Assembly: GCA_011037195.1 (NCBI GenBank)
Contig: JAAEAF010001076.1
Location: 1 to 64,000 of the forward strand
From: Triatoma infestans
Lineage: Eukaryota; Arthropoda; Insecta; Hemiptera; Reduviidae
Direction: 5' to 3'
Length of the DNA: 64,000 nucleotides
Positions 1 to 11,504 of this stretch are shown piece after piece (within the stretch, counting starts at the first letter, position 1; every line of letters starts with the position of its first letter). The position numbers and the translations under genes were made by a program. Below the pieces are notes generated by a model. The model saw only the letters and a program-made list of their open reading frames with translations, was not told where the DNA came from and did not search any database.

Positions 1-650
1 AAAATAAGGAGGGAAATATAAATCTAAGAAACTAACTTTGTACTATATTAAAGTTAAACATATGGTTTTATATTGCAGGACTAATTATAAAAAAAAGAAG
101 AGAATTAAGAACTTAAAGAGGGAATGGTCAGAGCTGACTCTACGAAAGTAGATTGTTTGCATAGGACGATAATGTAAAACTGATTGACTGGTGATATATA
201 AATATATTATAACAAGACCAACTGATGACAGATTTAATCATGCAACTCATCGACAAATGATAGATTAGTGATGATGTACTCGTCTCGGATCCTTCTTATG
301 CAGAAGATCTTGAAGGAGGGGAATTTGGGCGGAGCCTTACTCTCCAAATTAGCCCAGCAGTAAAAGTAAGGGCATACCGGGGTGGGGGTGGGGCAGAAAT
401 AGTGACATTGGCATTGTCTTGCGAGTTGGATGGCAAGCATTGATAAGCAATTACAGAAGCAAGTATTGCAACGGTCACATTTTTCTTATTTTTAGTTCTA
501 TCAACTTTTTTTTTTTAAGCAACTTTCTTATCGAATGCCATTGAGGTATATACAGAAATTGACCGAAAGTGAACTGCGAATGCTATTTTTTTATTCAGGA
601 GTTTTTATAAAAATCACACCCAGACACATACATGCAAGAGCAAATCTCTA
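1..650. other. AT-rich sequence, no gene seen
   Basis: Short open frames only, without recognisable domains. A G-rich patch near 360-395 has no clear function. I see no RNA gene or complete repeat here. Confidence 0.5.
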
Positions 651-770
651 AATAATTATTTTTTAATTTTGGAAACATATTTTCCAGTGAAAATTAAAAT
701 TCAAACATTGGCGTCGAATGAAAATAGTCCATCTGCGAAATTGTTTAAATATTTTGCCGTACATTAAAAT
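651..770 (+). repeat. Left copy of a 120-bp direct repeat flanking a LINE fragment
   Basis: This segment recurs at 1669-1789 with roughly 90% identity by eye, including the shared internal string ATTCAAACATTGGC and the ending CATTAAAAT. The two copies bracket the LINE fragment exactly, so they look like an exceptionally long target-site duplication. Confidence 0.8.
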
Positions 771-1668
771 TATTAACGGCATTATTCGCTGCTATTCGAA
801 TGGCTCCAGACAGAAGGAAACTGGTCTGTCAGGTGCGGGAGCATATGATCGCAGGAGTTAGACTGGGGGAGATCTGTGGCCTTGGGTGGTCTGGCCACTA
901 TCTTTCGGTCTGAGGTCACCGGTATTATTGAACGCTGCTGCTTGCGGAGGAGTGGCCGGGAGAGATTAAAGAGGTGCGGATATTCTCTGATAGTCAGGCT
1001 GCACTTTGAGCAAGTCGTGTTGGAGTTCGAAATTGGGAGAATGTAGGAGAAGGCTGCATACCTTAGCTCGGGGAGGCAAAGTGCAGCTCTACTGGGTACC
1101 CGGACATGCGGGAATAGAGGGCAATGAGAGGGCGGATCGGCTGGCTAGGGAGGGATCCTCCATACCTTTTTGTGGTCCCGAGCCAGCCCTTGCCGTCACT
1201 AAGAGGTTCTGTATAGTCTGATTAGACAATAGGGTACGAGAGTTTTGGAGAAATGCAGAGGTGCCTCCAGGCTAAAAGATTTATCAAAGGAATTAAGCCG
1301 GGGGTTTCAGACTACTTCCTGGCCCTTGGTGGGTGTAGTGACTGGACACACATGGGTGTCTAGTCATTTGCATAATATAGGAGGACGTCTAGTCCCATAT
1401 GTCAGAACTGTGATGATGGAGTTAGGGAAACGGTGTATCACTATTTATGTCAGTGCCCCGTTTCGCTGTACCAGGTTTCGTGTATTTGCGAGGGTATCAC
1501 TCTCGCAGGATTGCCTGGGAGGGTTGGAGCTGGAAGATACTTTAGGCTACTGTAGACAAATCGGTAGACTACAGGGGGAGATTTATTAGGGGGATAATTG
1601 GGGGGGAAATTGGGGGGATAAAAGCCACATAGGCTTAGGTCCCAGACCGGCAGGCACCCAGGTTTAAT
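771..1668 (+). mobile_element. 5'-truncated LINE remnant: RNase H domain and C-terminal tail
   Basis: Decayed 3' portion of a non-LTR retrotransposon of an RNase H-bearing clade (I/R1/Loa-like). Across shifting frames one reads TDGS-like residues near 795-820, then FSDSQAAL near 980-1010, then WVPGHAGIEGNERADRLARE around 1092-1150, the diagnostic RNase H motif. Further on, GH..VSSHLHNIG (about 1340-1385) resembles the C-terminal region before a zinc finger. Frameshifts and stops make it inactive. The 3' end is a (TAA)n-like tail at 1663-1670. The clade assignment is an inference; the RNase H match is clear. Confidence 0.8.
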
Positions 1669-1789
1669 AATAATTATTTTTTAATTTAGGAAAAATATTT
1701 TCTAGTGAAAACTAAAATTCAAACATTGGCCTCGAATGAAAAATAGTCTATCTGCCGAATTATTTAAATATTTTGCCATGCATTAAAAT
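1669..1789 (+). repeat. Right copy of the 120-bp direct repeat
   Basis: Matches 651-770 from its AATAATTATTTT start to CATTAAAAT. It begins directly after the LINE tail. Several substitutions separate the copies, so the insertion is not recent. Confidence 0.8.
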
Positions 1790-1987
1790 ATCACAGACAA
1801 TTTTTAACTTAGTAAACAATGCAAGTAATTTTTTTTTAACGGAGATAAAAAAATGGGTGTGAGATTGTTCTTGTGATGAAATAAGGACGTTATGGTGGAC
1901 GTGATGAAATGTCGTGTGATTATTGTCATATGAGGAAACTTCAAGGAATTTACAAATAGTAAAATGTTTACTCAAACAATTCGGAGT

Positions 1988-2108
1988 ATCTGGTATTTTA
2001 TCTGTCGTACCATGCATATTCCTTTTGTTCCTGACAGCCATGGATGAAAATCCGAAACGGGTCAGGAACAAAAGGCATATGCATGCTATAACGTATAAAA
2101 TACCAGAT
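1988..2108. repeat. 121-bp imperfect palindrome (hairpin)
   Basis: The left arm (1988-2037) begins ATCTGGTATTTTAT and the right arm (2060-2108) is its near-complete reverse complement, ending ATAAAATACCAGAT. Both arms contain CCTTTTGTTCCTGAC or its complement. The loop is about 20 nt. Open frames through it on both strands are by-products of the symmetry. It could be a small foldback element or a structured RNA source. Confidence 0.75.
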
Positions 2109-2109
2109 G

Positions 2110-5100
2110 TTATCCAGCATTGCGGACCCATCCACATACGTATTCAACATTTCGGAGTATACAATGGATTTATTTTGCCCTAGGTTTATAGTGAAATGCT
2201 TTAAGTTAAAACCCAGGAGGTAGTAGTGTTTAATAGGTATCAATAAAGTATATCGTATTGTTTGATGTTATGCCGACTAGGGTAAATCTTTAGTCCTGAA
2301 ATTTTCATCATCCATTATTATCTCGCCCAATCAACCCTAATGGCAATCGTCATATGGACATTCTATCACTTGCAAATCAAATTCAATTGCAGTCCAAAAG
2401 AATAACATCGTAACGTAATTTACTAAAAACTGAAACAGAGAATGCTTATTTTATTATGTTAGAAGTTAAACAATTTTGTTCTCCGGTTTCGGACTGGGCT
2501 CAAAATACCTTTACCTGGTTCTTAAGAGTAGTATGCTTGATTACTTTTATTTAAATAAAATTTAATAATTAAATTGCATTCCTAGAGAATGAGAAAGACT
2601 TACGAAAATAATCTGGCAATAGATACAAAATTTTTATTGGCATTGTTCAACTAGATTTAAAACAAAAAAAAATCTATTTATGTATAAATAATTATTTAAT
2701 TATTATTAGCTGGTCAACTCATATATTTAATGATAAAAATAATGTTAAATTTGAGATCATTACTCTTTGATTGAACTTTTTTCCTTAGTGGAAAAAGAAG
2801 TTTTAATAAACAAGTTGTATGTAGACTTCTGTGAGATTCTCATTTGTCACAAGTTTTTTTTTGGCACTAGACAATATAAATCTTGACGTTAGGTTGGGTT
2901 TGGCCGAGAACATACCTTTCTTTGGCCTGCTTCGCTACCTTTTTTGTAATCAGATTACATTGGTGGTGCAACTTAATTTAGATAAATTTACTTTTTCCCG
3001 TAAATAATATACGTGTTGGCACATATATGCCATGATCATTTTCAAATTTTATTTTTTATTGGGTTAATGAACTTGTTAAGGTTATATTATTATTTGTGAA
3101 GAGAGGTTTACTACAGTTTTATTTTAGTGAAAGTTATCTCTATTCTCTGCTAATTAATCATTTTTTGCAAGTCCTAAACAACGGTCTGATTTTTAATTTG
3201 GTTCTCTGAGAATCTTTTTCAAAGCCAAAAAGTACGATTGATATTAGCGCACTTAAAAAAAAAAGTGTTCAACACAACGAACAAATTTTAACTTTATAAG
3301 TGAAAATCTACTCTAAAACATTGAGTCTCTGTCTTGCTCAATGCTAATGTTCGGCTTATATTCCCGATGAGGCTCCATTAAATTTATATCGGCGATTTCA
3401 AAATTTGGCTTTGACAACAAACTTGGACTTTTATTCATGATAATACAGGCGCTGTCGTGAGAGTGAGAATGTACGGGGAATACGATGGCCTAAGTGCAGG
3501 GCCTTATGTTGGAAGGACCCCTGCTAGAATAATATATCTTCCCTTAAAATAATATTTATCGAAAAAAGTTTTAAAGATTAATTAATGAGTTATAAAAGAT
3601 ACTATTTGGGATTTCTTATTTAAGTGGACAATCAGGGATAAAGCGGGATCGTGAGGGCTTCCTGTAAGACTGCTCCTTTCTGTCCTTCTACTACTTTTCA
3701 AAATGCTCTTTACTATTGTAGCTATTCAGAGTATGGATGCACAGCAAATTTCAGGACTGGTACTTAAAATCCAATGTGAAAGTCACATAAAGAAGTTTAT
3801 TAATATCTTATCATCTAAATTCACTGCAAAATTGCCTCAACAAGGTCGTGCGAACATTAAGATTAATAAAAAAACGTTTTATACCATGTGAGCTAGGAAG
3901 TTAGACTTCTTGTAGATTTGTAAGAAGAAGAGGAAACGGTGAAAAATTTTATGTAGAGTAAATGGCTTGACTGGCTTCAGGTTCAACTTTCTGGGAGAAG
4001 GAAAATTCAGAAGTCGCTCTTCAGCCTCTTAAAACTGATTAAAAAAGAAACGATTTGAGATTATTCTAAATTAGAAACTGCCCACAATAGCCCCGTATTT
4101 TCATTTATTTTATTCTGGCAAACCTATCTATTTAATTAAAAGAAATATAACCAGTTAATCTTTCCCCAAAAATGTTACCAAAATGGAAAGAAAGTTTGAA
4201 CTTGATATGTTACCTTTCATTTTTGAGTTTAAGTACTTCTAGGTTTTGATTCCTTATGAAGTTCCATTAAATTATATTACCGATTTCAGACTTTGGCGAT
4301 GAATTGGAACATTTACAGGTAATTGTTTACAGTCAATCTCTAATTAATTTGTTTTCGATTTGAGGAAACTTGAACTCTTGTATTTACAATTTGTAAAAGT
4401 AAACAATTCTCATTACTTTTTCTACTATTTAAAAATATTTAAATAATTCTGTGTGCAGAAATGTAAATTTTTAATGAATAAAATAAATCTCTAGACCATA
4501 TTATTGATGCTGTAAACAATTTAAACTCACACCCATATTCCTTTAATGAAGGTTCATTAATAATATTTAATCCTCTAGCTAGGATTCTGATCTTAACATT
4601 AATAAAGTTAGTAACAGTCAAATTAAAAAAAATACATCACAAAGACTTCTAATGTCATCAAAGCAATATTTCTTCCACTGCAATAATAATTAATAACGAT
4701 ATAAATGTCTACATAATCAACCAATCAATGTTTGAAAAAAGAAAAAAGCAAAAAATTAGCTAAGCATCTTGCAATCTTATATTCTGAGATGTAACGGTAA
4801 TGTTTGTTTTATATTTATAAAATAGCGAGAACTGTTGGTTTATAAAAGTAAACAAACATATAATGGGGGAAAAAAATTATTACAAGGTAGCTGAAACTAC
4901 TAAGCTAGCGAAAAGAGAGGGTAGTCCCCACTTCCTAGATTCATCTAAGGAGTGCTAAAAAACTCAGTTTGTTAAGTGAGATCTTTTGTAACAGGTAAAA
5001 CAAAAATATGGAGAGTAGTTTTCTGGATGAAGTAAGTAAAAAATGCAAGAAGATATTCATTAAACTAGATTGGCAAAAGCATTCAGGAAACATAAAATGA

Positions 5101-5896
5101 AGCGGTCTAAAAAGAATTATTGTAATATATTTTTATTGAAGACATCAGTTTATTAATTTTTTTTTTTCAAGAAATCATTGGAGTACATTTTGAATGATTA
5201 CTTATTGTGATTTGGATTCTCCTTTTAAATACTAATTTCCAATCCTTCTTCCATTTATAAAATGAAGAGGTGTAAACATTTTCATTGTTTATTAGTTATC
5301 GTTTTTAAACTTATTCAAAGAATAATGTGTATTTTGCCTAATATTACATAAATTTCTGATTTTATAAAAGATTAATTTATTGATGTAAGTTTACAGTTAA
5401 CAATCAATACGTTTTTGAATTTAATGGTATCTTTTTTAATGCTATTTTGAATTAAATATTAATATTAATATTTAGAATTAAATCTAATAATTAAGAAAGT
5501 TAAATTAAAAATAAAATAAAAACTTTTCTTTTCAACAATATTAGTTTTTCCGAATTCAAGCCTCAGAAACAAGTTTATTTTTATGTTTTTACTTTCCAAA
5601 AGAGGCATTGGTTCGATAAATATCTTTAATTAATTTTAGAATTAAATTAACAAGCTTTTGAATCATGCGTCATAATTAAATTGAACTTAATAATATATAA
5701 ACTTAATATAATAATGAACTTAATAAAATTTTAGGCTACAAATTATTCTTCATTTATAGAAAAGATATTTTTATTTTCAACTAGTATTTCTTTTGCAATT
5801 TGTCTCTAATTATATTTCTATTATTATTTCATGTTCATACCTTTTTTTTTGTTGCTACTAATATTATATCTTATATCATCGTATGTCTGTTTCAAG
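2110..5896. other. AT-rich stretch upstream of the flightin exon; no exon recognised
   Basis: About 3.8 kb with no domain that I can identify. Two related segments (about 3352-3412 and 4243-4300) share ATTAAATT..TAT and GATTTC motifs and look like diverged copies of one repeat. If the 5' exons of flightin lie here they are too short or divergent for me to call. Confidence 0.4.
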
Positions 5897-6241
5897 GTAA
5901 CCAATGTAAAGAAGAAACTGAACAAACATTGGGCTCGTCCAACGTTTCTCCAATACGACTACATTTACACTTATATGCACAATTACTACGATGATTACAT
6001 AGACTATCTGGACCGTCGACAAAGAGGATTGGAAGTTGAACCACCCAGGCCACAGACTTGGGCTGAACGCGCATTGCGAAGTTATGCTAGGAATACCTAT
6101 CCATTTTCATTTTCTTACAAGCTTCCAAGACGGTATGACAGAGATTCTGCCTTAATGTATACACAACATTGGGCGAACACGTGGCATTCAGAACATTCTA
6201 AGGATTATTATAATAGAAAATATAAGTCTATCCTCTTCTAG
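5897..6241 (+). CDS. fln: Flightin, terminal coding exon (WYR domain)
   Basis: Flightin is a myosin-binding thick-filament protein of insect flight muscle that stiffens and sets the length of filaments. The exon encodes about 114 residues ending at TAG. The conserved WYR region is plain: HWARPTFLQYDYIYTY, then NYYDDYIDYLDRRQRGL, then PRPQTWAERALRSY, followed by a divergent linker and a C-terminal YYNRKYKSILF like the family's usual tail. The frame stays open upstream to 5831, but that stretch is T-rich and reads as a hydrophobic run, as expected of a polypyrimidine tract. I place the acceptor at TTTCAAG|GTA, an AAG rather than the usual CAG, so the exon start is uncertain. The acidic N-terminal exons were not found. 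The identity rests on recalled family motifs and is strong; the boundary is inferred. Confidence 0.85.
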   Translation, partial: VTNVKKKLNKHWARPTFLQYDYIYTYMHNYYDDYIDYLDRRQRGLEVEPPRPQTWAERALRSYARNTYPFSFSYKLPRRYDRDSALMYTQHWANTWHSEHSKDYYNRKYKSILF

Positions 6242-6296
6242 TCGAGAAGGTTAGTTTATTTGGGTTTAAAAAAAACTCATATGTATATATTTATTT

Positions 6297-6554
6297 TATT
6301 ATTATTATTATTATTATTTTAAATTTAAGGCGCCTCGACATCTGTGGTCATTTGCGCCCGGAGCCTTATCAGTGCACTGCAGGCCTCCGGACAGTGTTCT
6401 CTCATAACAGACAACGCTGTCCATCACCGGACAGTGAGCTGTAGAGTCTCCTAGGAAGAGAAAATCTAAGGGTAGCATCTAACGGCTGGATTCGAACCCG
6501 GGATCTCTGCGTTGCTAGTCCAGAGCGCGACCATTGAGCTAATCCCTTCTCTTC
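6297..6554 (-). mobile_element. tRNA-derived SINE, family 1
   Basis: On the - strand the element starts GGGATTAGCTCAATGG (polymerase III box A type) and has GGTTCGAATCC (box B) about 40 nt later. The body continues through the TCTTCCTAGGAG and CGGAGGCC sections and ends in an (AAT)n tail at about 6297-6325. A second copy lies at 58340-58572 and a split copy at 25081-25128 plus 27468-27545. The tRNA-like head could be mistaken for a tRNA gene, but the fixed 3' body and multiple copies mark a SINE. Confidence 0.85.
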
Positions 6555-6574
6555 ATTATTTTTATTATTTTTTT

Positions 6575-6650
6575 TTCTGTGGGGCGGGGCTAAACCCTAA
6601 GCTATCCAAAGCACCTCTGGGTCCATATAGCTACCCCAAAGATCGTACCC
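6575..6650 (-). mobile_element. Short LINE 3'-tail fragment next to SINE-like sequence
   Basis: The stretch with CTAAGCTATCCAAAGC and CATATAGCTACCCC matches the tail of the LINE fragments at 11005-11475 and 40165-40660. Directly downstream (6655-6700) CAGTGTTCTGCAAACCTCC resembles the body of SINE family 1, giving a LINE/SINE mosaic. Confidence 0.6.
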
Positions 6651-6699
6651 TTCTCAGTGTTCTGCAAACCTCCATGACAAACAACACTGTCCATCTTTA

Positions 6700-7000
6700 C
6701 TGAATGTTTTTTCAGTTTTGTGGGCTCCAACGATTTTCCTTAACCTTGGTATATCAACTATAAATATTATGAGCTATAATTCTTATTTGGAACATTTCTC
6801 CGGGAATGGTTAACCAAAATAATTCAGAAACAAAGAATCGCGGAAATCTCAGTCTTTATATTCTGATTACAATGTTTCGATCACAATTCATCAAAAGAAA
6901 GTGTTGAATTTTTTCGAATGAATCATTTTTTGTTTCTGTTCATTGCAATTTTCTGAAAACGGCCCTAAAGATTTTCTTAAAACTTGTTATACTAACCAGG
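6700..7000 (+). mobile_element. Fragment of the Helentron-like repeat (family H)
   Basis: GGCTCCAACGATTTTCCTTA followed by AACATTTCTCCGGGAA matches the internal repeat units of the copies at 42050-43085 and 59680-60660. A second weaker unit begins near 6945. No ends are preserved. Confidence 0.55.
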
Positions 7001-7314
7001 GCCAGTTCTAAGCTCATAGTCCTAAGCAACGAACTCTGGAGACCCTTCGAAATTAATGAGCATTCGAACTGCTTTTTTTAATATAATAATTTTCTTTTGG
7101 TGGGATTTGGTGGAAAATAACCTCATTATGGGGAAATTCCGGAAAAAAAAAAAATAATTTTCTTTATTTTATTATTCTTTGCTGTAATTATAATTTTAAA
7201 TGACATGATGGCAAAAATGGTTTCAGAAAAAATTCGAAAATGTGAGTTAAAACATTTTTTCGGGCGATGTACATTACATTCAAACAAAACAAGACATACA
7301 ACTCTATACTTTAT

Positions 7315-7361
7315 GACATACCATCACCTTTATGACATACATATGGTGATGGTATGCCACA
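7315..7361. repeat. Small hairpin
   Basis: GACATACCATCACC is followed by GGTGATGGTATGCC with a short A/T-rich loop, giving a stem of about 13 bp. No associated gene is evident. Confidence 0.6.
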
Positions 7362-7394
7362 GGTTAAACTGAGTTTATAAGTAATTCTAATTGA

Positions 7395-7500
7395 AAATTT
7401 TTACCCTAAAGAAGGCATTAAATTTGCCGAAACGTCGGTTGAAATTTAAAAAGAGCTATTTTGTATGACCGAACCTCAACATCCAATTTAAACATCTATA
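7395..7500 (+). mobile_element. Penelope-like element end with hammerhead-like motif
   Basis: ACC-CTAAAGA-A-GGCA....TGCC-GAAAC-GTC-GGT (7403-7439) has the layout of the minimal hammerhead motif typical of Penelope-like element ends: stem I ACC/GGT, stem II GGCA/TGCC and the GAAAC core. The G of the usual CTGAAGA core is replaced by A. It is followed by ATGACCGAACCTCAAC, which also flanks the motif at 11531. Confidence 0.55.
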
Positions 7501-7566
7501 CTTTATTTCCGCCATATTGGATTATAAGTTTTGTGGCGGCTAACAGTGTCTTCAGATACTGCCGTT

Positions 7567-7800
7567 CTACAGCAAGTGCACAAGTATTTGTGGTTGGATT
7601 TCAATCGACAGCTTCCCATAACGCATTATCAAGCTCACATAACGGCCACTCTGAACATGTTTTTCTAATGAGTTCGTATCACCAGTATTAAATTTTTGAT
7701 ACCAATGCCAGGCAGTACGTTTATTATGGACATATTGCACTTCGATTTCACATACGAGTAGAACACACGTACATTCATGGTTTTTTAAAACCATGAACTT
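7567..7800 (-). pseudogene. Mariner-like transposase fragment (N-terminal HTH region)
   Basis: A 75-residue open frame on the - strand contains TAWHWYQKFNTGDTNSLEKH followed by VQSGRY. This resembles the W..F..GD...ED..RSGRP stretch between the two helix-turn-helix units of mariner transposases. The catalytic domain is absent and no terminal inverted repeats were found, so it is a relic. The assignment rests on this short motif only. Confidence 0.5.
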
Positions 7801-9420
7801 ACTACTTTACGAGGAAATAATATATACAGAAACATTTTACAGAGTCTAAAGATTAATATAATATCATGTTTGTAAACATTAGAGTATAGGTTTTAAAGGC
7901 CATGGAAACTTTAGTTAGAAAAGCGGTCGTTTATTTTGATCCACCCCCATTATTTCCGGTGAAAATTGTATTTCGTAAATTTGCGGCGCTAAGAGATTAG
8001 TAAAAACTTTTTATGTCAAATTAAATAATAATAAACTTATTAAAAATAATCCATGACATATTTCCATTGATTTTTGTTTTTGTTTGAAATAAGCCATCCA
8101 AAAATGTTTTGAAGTTGCAAACCTTCTCCCCTTGCTAGAATTTCTCCCCTAACTTAATAGAATATTTCGGAAACCAATCATGAAAGAATATAAAATTTTT
8201 CTATTTTTCTATAATGAAAATAATTGTTAATAATTAAACGAATGTCATAAGTTAATAATATATTAGTATACAACTAGATAGATAGTAATCTTAACTGTAT
8301 CAAGTTTGGATTTTTATTAGCACATTTACTTCTCTGTTTTCAAGAGAAAGAACTTACTCCATAAAATCGTACAATAATTACTACTTTGGTAGTTGGACGT
8401 TAAGCCCGCCTGGAAAATGGGCATTACTATATTGTATAATAATTTAAAATAAAAATCGTTAGAATACAATTTATTAATTTGCAAGAGCATAAATTCTGAA
8501 TGTCACATTATGATTGTTACAAATAATGTAATTACAAATTTGAAAATGTAATTTTTCAAAACTTTTATTTTTTCAGAAGAGGGAGTCATCGATATCAAGA
8601 ACAATTCGAGTTAATATGAAAAATGTGGAATGCTGATGATTATAAGTGTTAAAAAATTCAGTGAGTGAACCTGATTTTGTGCGTTAATTATAAGACATTC
8701 CCAAAATGTAGTTAATAAACATTTGTTCCTTTGCTGCTCAAAATGAATATTGTTTGCAATAAATATAAATAATAATTGTTTTTTGCAAACAAAGCAAAAA
8801 CCAAATAAATAAAAAATATTTGCATTATATTTTCATGTTTATTTAAATAAATTATTTAAAAGACATTTTGCTTCTTCATTAGCCTTAAAAATATTATGTC
8901 TTAAAATTAGGCATGGGAAATTATTAATAAAAAAATTTTCATACCTTGAAGGTACAGTTTTCTAAATGCAGTTACATTAAAAAGATTTATTTTTAAAATT
9001 GCAAAAGTGTTCAAAACAAACTATCAACATGATCTGAATAAAAATAATATTTCATATTGCTTTTATTTGACAAGACTAGAAATTTGGTTTAAAAACAACT
9101 TCACCCAAATGGTATACATAATGAAAATAGTATTGTGAAAGGAAAATTCCATCCTTATTCTGAAAAAAAGTATTGTTAGATTAAATTAAAAGGGAGGTGA
9201 CAGATTGAATTGACTCGTTTGCCGCTTTTGAATATTCCAGTACTTGTTTTCATTCACCATTTGCACTGTTATGGATATTTTCTTTGCACTTTGTTTCTAA
9301 GCTTTTGTTTTTTTACGAAGATTTTCAGCATTCGTTTTTTCTGCATAAATTATGCTGAAAAAAGTACAGAAATAGCAATGAAAATCGGTTAGTAAATTTT
9401 AAGATATTCTCTGGACTCAA
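7801..9420. other. AT-rich stretch, nothing recognised
   Basis: Low-complexity A/T sequence with scattered poly-T runs. No open frame carries a recognisable domain. Confidence 0.5.
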
Positions 9421-9424
9421 ATTC

Positions 9425-10285
9425 TCAGGGACAATTATCAGTCCCTCCTCTTCAGCCTCTATGCTCGGACTTGACTGAACCTTCTTCAGTGACTTTAGCT
9501 ACACACGCGGATGTAGATTACAATTTTAGCCAGTTCCAACACGGACATTATTAAAAGCATCACAGACTTACAGACATTAATTAACAATTTATCAAACTGC
9601 TTCCAAAAATGAAAAACTGAAATTAAATCTTACCAAAACGTTAGCAAAAATCTTCGCTCTTAGGAGGTTTCGGTTTGAAGACCTTCATATACTGCAAATC
9701 AAGAAAGACGCTGGAAATAAAAAGACAAGGAGGAGTGCGCTATTTTTGGCGTAATCCTAGATACAAGACTCACTTGGAGACTACACTTCAATACTAAATT
9801 GCAACTAGCATACACCCGAATGAAACAGTTATACCCACTTATTAACAGAAACACCCCACTCAAATGTTCCTGTACCGTACTTCTCTACAAGTCACTCCTC
9901 AAACTACTTCTGACATATGCTTGTCCAGTTTGGATAACATTTAGCAACACTTTCTAACAAAACGATCACAAACTTTTCAAAACAAAGTACTAAGAATTGC
10001 ATTAAACGCCCATTGGTTTTCCAGGAACACACAAATACATAAAGAACTCAACATTTCAGATATTCATAAACATATGACCAAATTAACAGACAACTTCTTC
10101 CTAACCCTTCACATACTGTCTTCAGCATCACAATACCATATAGGTGAGCCTACACGTTCTAGAAGATTGAAACCCTGTCTATATCAAGATCTTTAATTTG
10201 TCTTCATCTTTACTGTAATTTCTATGTGTAAAGCTCTAAGTGAGCTGATCCATTATGATATCTGTAGATAAAATAAAATAAAAGA
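9425..10285 (+). mobile_element. Jockey-like LINE (subfamily B), decayed 3' fragment
   Basis: Matches the RT C-terminal part and 3' UTR of the longer copy at 43600-46495. The RT box is ruined (TYADD of the relative reads THADV near 9502-9518). Recognisable pieces include LTWRLHFNTKLQLAY, LLKLLLTYACPVW and SRRLKPCLYQDL, with stops between them. The tail TATGTGTAAAGCTCTAAG..GAGCTG followed by AAATAAAATAAAA at 10270-10285 is the family's 3' end. Confidence 0.85.
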
Positions 10286-11004
10286 TTTTTGGAATTAAAA
10301 CTAACCAAATCATATCTCACAACTGGTCTTTCGAACTCAAATGTGTTCAATAATCACCAACAATTTTTTTTTATCTAATAGAACATTGAAGTTAAATTAA
10401 TGATAACATTCCAACGAAATGATGGCTTTTTTTTTTTTTAGACAAAAGGATAAAATAAACAAATTAAATATTGACATAAACATTTCTCGCCTGAAATTAA
10501 CAACAAATAAAATACATCATTTAAAACAAACTATTTATCTTTATCAAGTTTTATATCACATTTTATTTTGTAAGGCAGAAATAAACTGCCGGGCAAATAG
10601 AGATATTTTTCTATGTATCCTTTGAAAATGTCAGTCATTGTTAAAAATAAAGAAAATGATGATAATATAAGAGTCTTGGAGGTTTAAAATTATTCAACCA
10701 AAATATATATATATAAAAATAGAATCTCTAGTTACGTGACTTTCACCAAATCCTTCGTTGTTGGATATCAACTTGTGTTAAACAAGCGAAATTTCAATTT
10801 AAAGTTCTGAAAAATGTCTAATTGTAAACAACAGCTACAAAACAATTGTTGTTAAAGAAGAAAACCTTGTATTTTGTGGATCTGGGGAGAATTACAGACT
10901 TCACTAAGATTCCGCACTGCTATAAGGAATCCAGAATATATTTCTTAAATAAAAACGTGATTTTTGAATAATTGGGAATCGTGGGAATATTATTATTATT
11001 ATTA
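10286..11004. other. AT-rich stretch, nothing recognised
   Basis: A 68-residue open frame at 10419-10625 is lysine/isoleucine-rich low-complexity translation without a domain. A (TAT)n run lies at 10990-11006. Confidence 0.45.
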
Positions 11005-11475
11005 TTCGCAGAAGAGGAGGGCAAACCCTATGCTATCCAAAGCCTCCCAGGGCCCATATAGCTACCCCTAAAGAATAACCACCACTGGGACTAGAATGAA
11101 AATCCAGGCCCAGGTTTTAACCATCTAAGTTTCACCACAGACCGAACAAATCGGACCAAAACCTTAAAAGGACATAGCTTAAGATCCTCTACCGATATCC
11201 TACTCCGGCCGAAGGTCCTAAACCTAATCTTCTCACAACCCTAACAATTCGTCATCAGATGCATGGGTGTTTCCTCCTCAGTCTCACAAAACTCTACAAA
11301 AGGGGTCAGGCACGAGTCCCATTATATAGAGATGTCTCCTTAAACCACAATGCCCAGTAGGAATCCAACCAGATGCCCGAGGGAGGTCCGTGAAAGACAT
11401 CGGACCCCGCTACTCAAAGCTCCGTCCGGGCCCCCAATGAGCATTCCGGGCCCAATGCCGACAACCCATTGCACT
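11005..11475 (-). mobile_element. LINE 3'-terminal fragment (RNase H clade), antisense
   Basis: This is the reverse complement of a relative of the segment at 40165-40660; shared blocks include CATATAGCTACCCC, AAGGACATAGCTTAAG, GGTGTTTCCTCCTC and AGAGATGTCTCCTTA. Translation on the - strand gives remnants of the GH...HL region and a C-terminal zinc-finger-like region. It is higher in GC than its surroundings. Confidence 0.75.
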
Positions 11476-11504
11476 CATCCAATGGGAATATTATTGAATA
11501 AATT

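Noticed and set aside
1760..2243. Overlapping open frames of 81-125 codons on both strands
   Set aside because: They arise from the palindrome at 1988-2108 and have no domain.
5800..5896. Hydrophobic N-terminal extension of flightin (signal or membrane segment)
   Set aside because: The T-rich stretch is best read as the polypyrimidine tract of an intron; flightin is cytoplasmic.
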